Below are positions 1-5,097 of a stretch of DNA of 5,097 nt, in pieces. Numbering within the stretch: position 1 is the stretch's first letter; every line of letters starts with the position of its first letter. Position numbers and translations under genes: made by a program. Origin of the DNA: Chlamydiota bacterium (GTDB lineage Bacteria; Chlamydiota; Chlamydiia; Chlamydiales; Rhabdochlamydiaceae); NCBI GenBank assembly GCA_023269365.1, contig JAHFTN010000106.1, forward strand, positions 1-5,097, in the 5' to 3' direction. The notes under the pieces were generated by a model, which saw only the letters and a list, made by a program, of their open reading frames with translations, did no database searches and was not told the origin of the DNA.

Positions 1-611
1 AAAAAAAAGGCGAAAATCACCGCCGTACTTAAAGAAAAGACGGCTACAGAAGGAAGATCCCCTTGCAAGAATAAGACGGCACCGATCCAGACGAGGTTAA
101 ACGCTACAGGCGCTAGTCCTGTCAGGAAAAACCGGCGCTGGCATTGAAGCAGCGCGCTACTGAGCCCAAAAAGGCAGATAAAGATAATGCCGGGAAACAT
201 GTGCATCGTGAGCTGCAAAATTTGCGCATTCGAGGCGTGAAGGTTGCCCCGTGTCAATACACCCCATAACACTAGTTCAATGACGCCCGTCAAAAGAAGA
301 AGAAAGCACGCTAGAGAGAAGAATAAATCGCGAAACAGCTCAGCGCCCTCCTTTGGGCAGTGGGCCCGTTTCTGCTCGAAGTAGGGGATAAAGCCAGAAG
401 AGAGGGGTCCTTCTCCAAAGAGGCGTCTGAGCAGATTCGCAAAGCGAAAAGCGACCATGAACGCAGCAATTGCAGGATGACTTCCAAAGACGATGGCTGT
501 CACTGTATCTCTTCCAAACCCTGTCAGCCGACTCAACAAGGTGCCCGATAGAAAAGAGCGGCTCGAGAGAGACAGTGTTTTTGGAGTATCGATAGGAGCC
601 TCTTGCGACAT
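1..611 (-). CDS. murJ: Lipid II flippase MurJ (MviN), N-terminal part, cut by window edge
   Basis: MurJ is an inner-membrane MOP-superfamily transporter that flips lipid II to the outer face for peptidoglycan synthesis. The visible 203 codons start at an ATG read leftward from 611 and stay open to the edge; family members are about 500 residues, so more than half is missing. Residues 20-80 match the MurJ N-terminus: SGTLLSRLTGFGRD (22-35), then a hydrophobic helix and NLLRRLFGEGPLSSGFIP (59-76). R28, R34, D35 and R62 align with E. coli R18, R24, D25 and R52 in the central cavity. Further hydrophobic stretches lie at about 97-118, 135-155 and 163-183. E. coli D39 aligns with A49 here. The start is supported by the conserved N-terminal spacing and a good Shine-Dalgarno. 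It is divergent from nfo, across a repeat-filled gap. Identity is confident from motifs; function is by family. Confidence 0.93.
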   Translation of the reverse strand, partial: MSQEAPIDTPKTLSLSSRSFLSGTLLSRLTGFGRDTVTAIVFGSHPAIAAFMVAFRFANLLRRLFGEGPLSSGFIPYFEQKRAHCPKEGAELFRDLFFSLACFLLLLTGVIELVLWGVLTRGNLHASNAQILQLTMHMFPGIIFICLFGLSSALLQCQRRFFLTGLAPVAFNLVWIGAVLFLQGDLPSVAVFSLSTAVIFAFF

Positions 612-613
612 AA

Positions 614-621
614 CTTCCTTC
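614..621 (-). promoter_or_regulatory. Shine-Dalgarno of murJ
   Basis: Read on the minus strand, GAAGGAAG precedes the murJ ATG, with the AGGA core four bases from the start codon. It is the clearest ribosome binding site in the window and fixes the murJ start at 611. Confidence 0.6.
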
Positions 622-641
622 TAGTTACACTATGTTTTTGA

Positions 642-655
642 CCTTTATATAAAGG
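642..655. promoter_or_regulatory. Perfect 14-bp palindrome in the murJ upstream region
   Basis: CCTTTATATAAAGG is a perfect dyad 31 bp upstream of the murJ start. It could be an operator or overlap an AT-rich promoter, but no well-spaced -35/-10 pair is visible with it. Its last two bases overlap the outer end of the neighbouring inverted repeat. The symmetry is seen directly; the regulatory role is a guess. Confidence 0.3.
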
Positions 656-669
656 AAAAATAACAAGAT

Positions 670-897
670 ATTAGGATGGACAGGATATACCCAAACAATT
701 TCAAACGTGGGTTTTTCTCAAGGAGTTGCCCTGAATTTGGTCCCGGCGAAGCCGACATCGAAGCAGCTCAACTCGAATGAGTTGGGCGATGCAGATGGGA
801 CCAAACTCAGCGGCTAACGACGCTGAGGAAAACCCACGTTTGAAGTTGTTTGGGTATAAAAACATAAATTTCCCCATCCTGTCCATCCTAATATTTT
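670..897. repeat. Element A: long imperfect palindrome nested in element B
   Basis: The outer arms 664-686 and 876-898 are complementary at 22 of 23 positions, with a perfect 19-bp core (668-686/876-894). The next block, 686-720 with 824-858, is complementary at 33 of 35. An inner block (731-744/797-810) matches at 13 of 14. The centre is a 9-bp hairpin (766-774/779-787, one G-T pair) with loop GAAT. The right arm carries about 17-18 extra bases (859-875/876) absent from the left arm. The boundaries given are where it interrupts the arm of element B. Short open frames inside it exist only because both strands are nearly the same; I see no coding signal. No clear target duplication is visible. 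Probably a MITE-like repeat; family unknown. Confidence 0.75.
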
Positions 898-954
898 GAG
901 GGAATTGCAAAACTCCCAGGCAGCGCAAAATTGCCCTTTTGGCGGCTTTTGCCA

Positions 955-1001
955 CCCTTCCTCCTCGTCTACCCTACTCGGGTATTGCCTCGTCGGAAGG
1001 G
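955..1001. repeat. Apical hairpin 1 of element B
   Basis: CCCTTCC (955-961) pairs with GGAAGGG (995-1001), and within it TACCC (970-974) pairs with GGGTA (980-984) around a 5-base loop. The part between the two stems is only partly paired. It forms one of two side-by-side hairpins at the tip of element B. Confidence 0.5.
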
Positions 1002-1004
1002 CAT

Positions 1005-1030
1005 GGGTTGCAGCAAAGCTGCTGCAACCC
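1005..1030. repeat. Apical hairpin 2 of element B, perfect 11-bp stem
   Basis: GGGTTGCAGCA (1005-1015) is perfectly complementary to 1020-1030, with tetraloop AAGC. No T-run follows on either strand, so it is not an intrinsic terminator. With hairpin 1 and the long outer arms it gives a three-way-junction shape. Confidence 0.6.
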
Positions 1031-1134
1031 TGGCAAAATCCACCAAAATCATCGATTTTTCGCTGGCTGGGAGTTTTGCAATTCCCTCATCTTGTTATTT
1101 TTTCCTAGAAAAATTTTACCAAGAGTCGTCATTG

Positions 1135-1998
1135 ATGAAAAAAACACCGGCACACGAACTTCTCATCGGGGCACATACCTCTGCACAAGGGGGCGCAAAT
1201 AACGCCCTTCTCGAAGGGCTAGAGATTGGCGCTACGACAGTGCAACTCTTCACAAGCAACCAAAAGCGCTGGGCCGGAAAACCCCTCAGCGAAGAGGAGG
1301 CCTCCCTTTTCAAGGAGACGATGCAAAATACGGGCCTCACAAAAATCATGAGCCACGATAGTTATCTTATCAACCTCGGGTCTTCTAATCCAGAGGCGCT
1401 TTGCAAAAGTCAAAAAGCGTTTAAAGAAGAGCTGCAGCGGTGTCAGAAGCTGGGCCTCTCTTTTCTCAACTTCCATCCTGGAGCGGCCCTCGAAGCCAGC
1501 GAGGAGCAGTGTTTGGAAAAGATTGTAAAAAGTCTTGAGGGACTCGAGTCGTTAGTAGAGCAAGGCCCCACTCGGCTGCTCCTCGAAACGACAGCAGGGC
1601 AGGGAACCTGTGTTGGCTGGAAATTTGAGCATTTAGACTTCATTATCAGCCGCGTACATAAAAAAATTCCTATTGGGGTGTGTATTGACACTTGCCATAT
1701 TTTCGCTGCTGGGTATGATATTCGTACGAAAAAGGCATGGGACGCCACTTTAGAAGAATTTGACAGGGTCGTGGGACTCAAATACCTCTATGCCTTCCAT
1801 GTCAACGACTCGATGAAACCTTTTGCCTCGAGAAGAGATAGACATGCCCCGCTCGGAAAGGGGGAGATCGGGATCGAGTGTTTTAAGGTGATGATGACCC
1901 ACCCTTTATTGAGAGAGATCCCCAAATATTTAGAAACTCCAGAGGGCCCCCCTCTTTGGAAAAAAGAAATTGCCCTATTAAGAGAGTTTGCCTCATGA
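1135..1998 (+). CDS. nfo: Endonuclease IV (AP endonuclease, Nfo)
   Basis: A 287-residue zinc-dependent apurinic/apyrimidinic endonuclease that cuts DNA 5' of abasic sites in base-excision repair. The length matches E. coli Nfo (285). The TIM-barrel N-terminus IGAHTSAQGG is at 11-20. All nine metal ligands of the family are present: H74 (SHDSYLINL), H114 (NFHPG), E151 (LETTAGQG), D185 and H188 (CIDTCH), H222 (FHVNDS), D235 and H237 (DRHAPLGKG) and E267 (LETP). The ATG at 1135 is chosen because homology begins within a few residues. The same frame is open back to 892, but that part is translated repeat. The upstream Shine-Dalgarno is weak (AAGAG at 1121-1125), with a TTG codon directly before the ATG. 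The gene overlaps asnS by ATGA, so the two are likely translationally coupled. No convincing promoter is seen in the 29 bp left of the repeat end. Confidence 0.96.
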   Translation: MKKTPAHELLIGAHTSAQGGANNALLEGLEIGATTVQLFTSNQKRWAGKPLSEEEASLFKETMQNTGLTKIMSHDSYLINLGSSNPEALCKSQKAFKEELQRCQKLGLSFLNFHPGAALEASEEQCLEKIVKSLEGLESLVEQGPTRLLLETTAGQGTCVGWKFEHLDFIISRVHKKIPIGVCIDTCHIFAAGYDIRTKKAWDATLEEFDRVVGLKYLYAFHVNDSMKPFASRRDRHAPLGKGEIGIECFKVMMTHPLLREIPKYLETPEGPPLWKKEIALLREFAS

Positions 1999-3386
1999 GC
2001 ACGCGCATTAAGATTAAAATGATCACCCCTTCCCATCTCAACACCTCCGTTACCGTCAGCGGCTGGGTGCGCACCGTGCGAGAGCAGAGGAATTTTTCCT
2101 TTATCGAGCTCAACGATGGCTCGACCCTCTCTAATTTGCAGGTGATTGTAGAAGAGGGGGTGCCTAACTATGCCACACTGATGAAACAACTCTCAACGGG
2201 CGCTTCTTTAAGTGTTACAGGAACCCTCGTTCCCTCTTTGGGGCAAAAGCAACGCTGGGAACTTAAAGCCTCTCAACTTACTGTTTTTGGAACCTGTCTA
2301 ACTGACGATTACCCGCTGCAAAAAAAGCGCCACTCTTTTGAGTTTTTGCGCACCATCGCCCACCTGCGCCCGCGGACAAATACACAAGGAGCCCTCTGCA
2401 GGGTGCGCAACGCTTTGAGTTTCGCAACCCACCTCTTCTTTCAAGAGCGGGGATTTCTCTATGTGCAGACCCCCATCATCACTGCGTCTGATTGTGAGGG
2501 CGCAGGCGAGCAGTTCCTCGTGACGACACTCGACTTAAATAAACCCCCGCGCCAAGCTGATGGCTCCATCGACTTCTCAAAAGACTTCTTTGGGAAAGCC
2601 GCCCACCTGACTGTGTCGGGACAGCTGAACGGAGAGGCCCTTGCGTGCGCCCTTTCTGACATCTACACCTTCGGCCCCACATTTCGCGCAGAGAATTCCA
2701 ACACCTCGCGCCACTTAGCTGAATTTTGGATGATCGAGCCAGAAATGGCTTTTGCCACCCTTCAAGATAACATGGACTGCGCAGAGAGCTATCTGCAATA
2801 CATCTTCAACTATGTATTGAAACACTGCCAAGAAGAGATGGAATTTTTCGATGCCTTCATCGACAAAGGGGTCCTCGGCAGACTCACTCAAGTGGCAACA
2901 ACTCCTTTCGCACGCCTCACCTACACAGAGGCGATTGAGATTTTAAAGAAGTCGAAAAAACCCTTCCAATTTCCCGTTGAGTGGGGAGTCGATCTCCAGT
3001 CGGAGCATGAGAGGTATCTCGCTGAAGAATTTTGCAAAAAGCCCCTCATCCTCACTAACTACCCCGCAAAGATCAAAGCCTTCTACATGCGCGCTAACGA
3101 GGATGAAAAAACGGTGGCTGCGATGGATGTGCTCGTTCCTAAGATTGGAGAGATCATCGGGGGCTCACAGCGCGAAGAGAGGTTCGAGGTGTTAGAGCAA
3201 AAGATGCTCCAATTTAATCTCAATCCCAAAGATTATGAGTGGTATTTGGAGTTGCGCAAGTATGGATCTATCCCCCATGCAGGGTTTGGAGCGGGTTTTG
3301 AGCGGCTCGTCCAGTTCGCAACCGGCATGGAAAACATCCGCGATGTGATCCCCTTCCCCCGCTTCCCCGGCCATGCCGAATTCTAA
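1995..3386 (+). CDS. asnS: Asparaginyl-tRNA synthetase (class IIb)
   Basis: A 463-residue cytoplasmic enzyme that attaches asparagine to tRNA-Asn; E. coli AsnS is 466. An OB-fold anticodon-binding domain (about 17-100; VSGWVRTVREQRNFSFIEL at 21-39) precedes the class II catalytic core. Motif 1 is around 141-160 (ending RGFLYVQTP), then TVSGQL (206-211), motif 2 YTFGPTFRAENSNTSRHLAE (224-243), IGEIIGGSQREER (384-396) and motif 3 GFGAGFERL (430-438), ending RDVIPFPRFPGHAEF. The GSQREER and C-terminal patterns separate AsnRS from AspRS, and there is no bacterial AspRS insertion domain. The start at 1995 is inside the nfo stop (ATGA), with AGAGAG at 1981-1986 as a plausible ribosome binding site; an ATG at 1956 would add 13 unrelated residues. 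The stop overlaps that of the convergent gene by 4 nt. Notable because Chlamydia trachomatis lacks this enzyme. Confidence 0.96.
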   Translation: MSTRIKIKMITPSHLNTSVTVSGWVRTVREQRNFSFIELNDGSTLSNLQVIVEEGVPNYATLMKQLSTGASLSVTGTLVPSLGQKQRWELKASQLTVFGTCLTDDYPLQKKRHSFEFLRTIAHLRPRTNTQGALCRVRNALSFATHLFFQERGFLYVQTPIITASDCEGAGEQFLVTTLDLNKPPRQADGSIDFSKDFFGKAAHLTVSGQLNGEALACALSDIYTFGPTFRAENSNTSRHLAEFWMIEPEMAFATLQDNMDCAESYLQYIFNYVLKHCQEEMEFFDAFIDKGVLGRLTQVATTPFARLTYTEAIEILKKSKKPFQFPVEWGVDLQSEHERYLAEEFCKKPLILTNYPAKIKAFYMRANEDEKTVAAMDVLVPKIGEIIGGSQREERFEVLEQKMLQFNLNPKDYEWYLELRKYGSIPHAGFGAGFERLVQFATGMENIRDVIPFPRFPGHAEF

Positions 3387-4516
3387 CTCGCTCTTTTAAA
3401 AAGAGGGCCTTTTGTCTGTGCGACCACCCCAGCACCCAAGCCTAAGAGCAGCGCTGCAATGGCAATTGCGTGTCCGACGACGGGAATCGATGTGACCGCG
3501 AAATACAAGATCACCCCCAAAAAGAAGGAGAGCAAGTGAGAGCGCTGCAGTCCCATTCTTCCAAAGAGCCAGTTGGAGCTCCAGAAGATGACATACACCT
3601 TTGCTGTGTAAAAGCCGACGACGTTAGCTGCAAGGAGCGTCAAGGCAAAGGGTACCCCTAAGATCGTAATGAGCAGTAACAGGAAAACAAGTGGTAATAC
3701 GATGATCAGCAAGATCCCGTAGAGAAACGATTTCCAGGTGTGGTTTTTTAAAAAATGCAGCGTCGTCTGTAAGTTGCCGGAAAACAATTTCATCAACAAG
3801 ATTCCCACGACGAAAGTGTAGATGAAATTCATCAACAGGGCAAGCACTTGGGATCCGAATAAAATTTTATAGAGCCATGTCCCTTCCATCATCTGATGTA
3901 CAACGGAGGGGTGGTACAAGATAGTGCCTCTTACAACCGCTCCCTTATCGATCCAAGCTACCGTGTTGCTTCGATAATCGAGGTTGCCATCGACGATCGC
4001 CTTTGAAGTGAGGCGCATTTTCCCTACATACCCCAGCAGATTTTGATGAATATGAGAAGAGATGCGCACATTAGAAGCAACCAATGTTGCGCTCTCATCG
4101 ATCGTAGCTCCCGTATCGATATTTCCCGCTATCGCTACGAGATTCCCTCCTATGTTAGAAGAAGAGAGCAGTTGTAGATTCCCCGCAACAACAGAAACGC
4201 TTCCTCCGATCAGGCCGCTCAGTAAAATCTGTCCTCCACATAAGCGGCAGTTGCGCATCACGTGTCCTGAGATGTCGATGCTGCCTCCCGATCCCAACAC
4301 GTCACCGGAGACCACCCCGTCAATCATTGCCTGTCCTGCGAACAAGTAGACATCCCCATTCACGGTACCCGAAATTTCCACACTCCTTCCGACTGCGAAG
4401 AAATCCCCTTCATGGACTTGTCCCGCAGGAAGGACGATGACCGTTTCCTCTTGAGGCTCCTCTGCATAAATCCCCGTCCAGGCAAGCGCTGTGATGATAA
4501 ATAAAATTAAACCCAC
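3383..4516 (-). CDS. Bactofilin-like (polymer-forming domain) protein with multi-pass membrane C-terminus
   Basis: A 377-residue protein of unknown specific function. It begins with a hydrophobic signal peptide (1-18, likely cleaved after IYA). Residues about 30-205 are a run of short repeats such as VEISGTVNGDVYLFAG, IDGVVSGDVLG and IGGSVSVVAGNLQ. These are the G-x-V-x-G-D/N turns of a right-handed beta-helix like that of bactofilins. About five hydrophobic helices follow, near 219-243, 263-285, 286-312, 326-346 and 348-367, so the beta-helix probably faces the periplasm. The start is a GTG overlapping hemA by 10 nt; no ATG, GTG or TTG lies between it and the in-frame stop upstream, and the Shine-Dalgarno is weak, which suggests coupling to hemA. 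The stop overlaps that of asnS. Canonical bactofilins are short, cytosolic and lack multi-pass helices, so this is a related architecture and not a plain cytoskeletal bactofilin. A structural or envelope-scaffold role is inference. Confidence 0.85.
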   Translation of the reverse strand: MGLILFIITALAWTGIYAEEPQEETVIVLPAGQVHEGDFFAVGRSVEISGTVNGDVYLFAGQAMIDGVVSGDVLGSGGSIDISGHVMRNCRLCGGQILLSGLIGGSVSVVAGNLQLLSSSNIGGNLVAIAGNIDTGATIDESATLVASNVRISSHIHQNLLGYVGKMRLTSKAIVDGNLDYRSNTVAWIDKGAVVRGTILYHPSVVHQMMEGTWLYKILFGSQVLALLMNFIYTFVVGILLMKLFSGNLQTTLHFLKNHTWKSFLYGILLIIVLPLVFLLLLITILGVPFALTLLAANVVGFYTAKVYVIFWSSNWLFGRMGLQRSHLLSFFLGVILYFAVTSIPVVGHAIAIAALLLGLGAGVVAQTKGPLFKRAS

Positions 4517-5097
4517 GCGTGCACCCGCTTTTCTTTGGTTGAAAAAGTCTCTACGTACTTATGGATATTTGTAAGGAGCAACATCTCAGCTCTTGCCATC
4601 TCCTCTTCATTTCTCTGTTGCCGAATTTCGATGAGATGGATCAACGCTTCCATGTTCAATAGCGTGACATGGGCTACCGAAGGATCTACCATACGCGGGA
4701 TGCTCAAATCGATGATGAGTTCTGCTGCAGATCCCTTAGGAACTTCTGTAATGAGATGCTGTGGGGAGTTAGACCCGCAAATCACGAGGGGAAATTCCAC
4801 CCAAGAGGAAAGCTTATCCCAAGGGAGTAGAGAAATTTTAGCTTGTTCTGTAGACAAAGAACGGGAGCAAAGAGTCATGCGACAGAGCCCTTTATTTTTA
4901 AAATAGGAAATAATACTTCGATTGATTTCAGAATTCCCGATAAACAAAAGTGGCATATTCTCTAGCTCGTTAAATCGATGAGAGGTGATCTCAAATAAGA
5001 TCTTGGGAATTGTCACCTGATTTTGAGAGAGGGAAAAATGGGAGCGGATATATTTACCCATTTGCAACGACTTTTGAAATAGGTAATGCAAAACACT
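4507..5097 (-). CDS. hemA: Glutamyl-tRNA reductase (HemA), C-terminal part, cut by window edge
   Basis: GluTR reduces glutamyl-tRNA to glutamate-1-semialdehyde with NADPH, the first step of C5 tetrapyrrole (heme) synthesis. The visible 196 residues start in the linker after the catalytic domain: LFQKSLQMGKYIRSHF (6-21) matches E. coli MFQKSFSVAKRVRTET. Then comes the NADPH-binding Rossmann domain with LLFIGNSEIN (50-59, replacing the usual GAGE-type loop), ICGSNSP (106-112) and IIDLSIPRMVDP (128-139, matching VDIAVPRDVEP). The protein stops soon after the long helix EIRQQRNEEEMARAEMLLL (157-175). The roughly 100-residue C-terminal dimerisation domain of most bacterial GluTRs is therefore absent, as I recall for the about 335-residue chlamydial enzymes. 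The catalytic cysteine lies beyond the edge. The 3' end overlaps the next gene's GTG start. Confidence 0.9.
   Translation of the reverse strand, partial: SVLHYLFQKSLQMGKYIRSHFSLSQNQVTIPKILFEITSHRFNELENMPLLFIGNSEINRSIISYFKNKGLCRMTLCSRSLSTEQAKISLLPWDKLSSWVEFPLVICGSNSPQHLITEVPKGSAAELIIDLSIPRMVDPSVAHVTLLNMEALIHLIEIRQQRNEEEMARAEMLLLTNIHKYVETFSTKEKRVHAWV

Larger units (their letters stand above)
654..1105. repeat. Element B: long inverted repeat (MITE-like), left arm interrupted by element A
   Basis: The right arm (1055-1105) read in reverse complement matches two separated left pieces. Piece one is 654-669 (16 of 17 positions against 1089-1105, one missing T in a T-run). Piece two is 897-931 (33 of 35 against 1055-1089). 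Removing 670-897 would join them into one continuous arm of about 50 nt. Inside the arms a second paired block (about 937-954 against 1032-1049, roughly 16/18) leads to two apical hairpins. The flanks TATAAA (648-653) and TAGAAA (1106-1111) are a 5/6 match and could be a degenerate target duplication, but this is weak. There is no transposase and no credible gene inside. A non-autonomous mobile element or a family of structured repeats fits; a structured RNA is the alternative. The right end is 30 bp from the nfo ATG. Confidence 0.7.

Noticed and set aside
360..551. Plus-strand 63-codon open frame
   Set aside because: It is antisense to murJ, whose translation shows clear family motifs; a shadow frame.
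638..666. Plus-strand TTGACC / 17 bp / TAACAA as a promoter for nfo-asnS
   Set aside because: The -35 is good but the -10 matches only 3 of 6, and it would have to read through more than 400 bp of strong palindromes.
701..955. Minus-strand 84-codon open frame across element A and the left of element B
   Set aside because: It lies wholly in palindromic repeat, has no ribosome binding site, and its sequence is explained by the inverted arms; not a credible gene.
1055..1105. Element B arm plus T-rich tract (1092-1103) as an intrinsic terminator
   Set aside because: The T-run starts several bases after the stem, and the same tract is mirrored at the left end, so it is better explained as the terminal part of the inverted repeat. 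It would also terminate just before nfo.
1443..1781. Minus-strand 112-codon open frame
   Set aside because: Antisense to the catalytic core of nfo, where all metal ligands are conserved; no independent support.
1788..2189. Minus-strand 133-codon open frame over the nfo-asnS junction
   Set aside because: Opposite to two well-supported genes and without recognisable domains.
3391..3405. CTCTTTT-A-AAAAGAG dyad as a terminator between the convergent genes
   Set aside because: It is inside the coding sequence of the minus-strand gene, only a 3-base loop is possible, and the stem is A/T-rich with no clean T-run after it.
4535..4906. Plus-strand 123-codon open frame
   Set aside because: Antisense to the Rossmann domain of hemA; a shadow frame.
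1..5097. CRISPR arrays, tRNA or rRNA genes
   Set aside because: No spaced direct repeats, tRNA cloverleaf or rRNA-like sequence was seen on either strand.

Overview
The window looks like part of a chlamydial chromosome, probably from an environmental (amoeba-associated) lineage and not the Chlamydiaceae. Three points support this: a murJ/mviN gene lies next to nfo, an adjacency I recall from Chlamydia; the glutamyl-tRNA reductase is short and lacks the C-terminal dimerisation domain, as in chlamydial HemA; and base composition is near balanced by eye. The assignment is an inference from gene content and synteny recalled from memory; no database search was run.

Layout. Positions 1-611 (minus strand) hold the N-terminal 203 codons of the lipid II flippase MurJ, which runs off the left edge. 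Positions 612-1134 hold no credible gene. Most of this gap is a composite palindromic element: a long inverted repeat (element B, about 654-1105) whose left arm is split by a second long inverted repeat (element A, about 670-897). Positions 1135-1998 (plus) encode endonuclease IV (nfo), joined by an ATGA overlap to asparaginyl-tRNA synthetase (asnS, 1995-3386). Convergent to it, with overlapping stop codons, is a minus-strand gene (3383-4516) for a secreted or membrane protein with a bactofilin-like beta-helical domain followed by about five membrane segments. Its GTG start overlaps by 10 nt the 3' end of hemA (4507-5097, minus), which runs off the right edge.

The genes form three transcription units: murJ leftward; nfo-asnS rightward; hemA plus the bactofilin-like gene leftward. 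They are mostly housekeeping: cell-envelope precursor flipping, base-excision repair, tRNA charging and tetrapyrrole synthesis. The two parts most worth a second look are the nested palindromes, which lie 30 bp upstream of nfo and probably form its leader or promoter region, and the uncharacterised bactofilin-like membrane protein.
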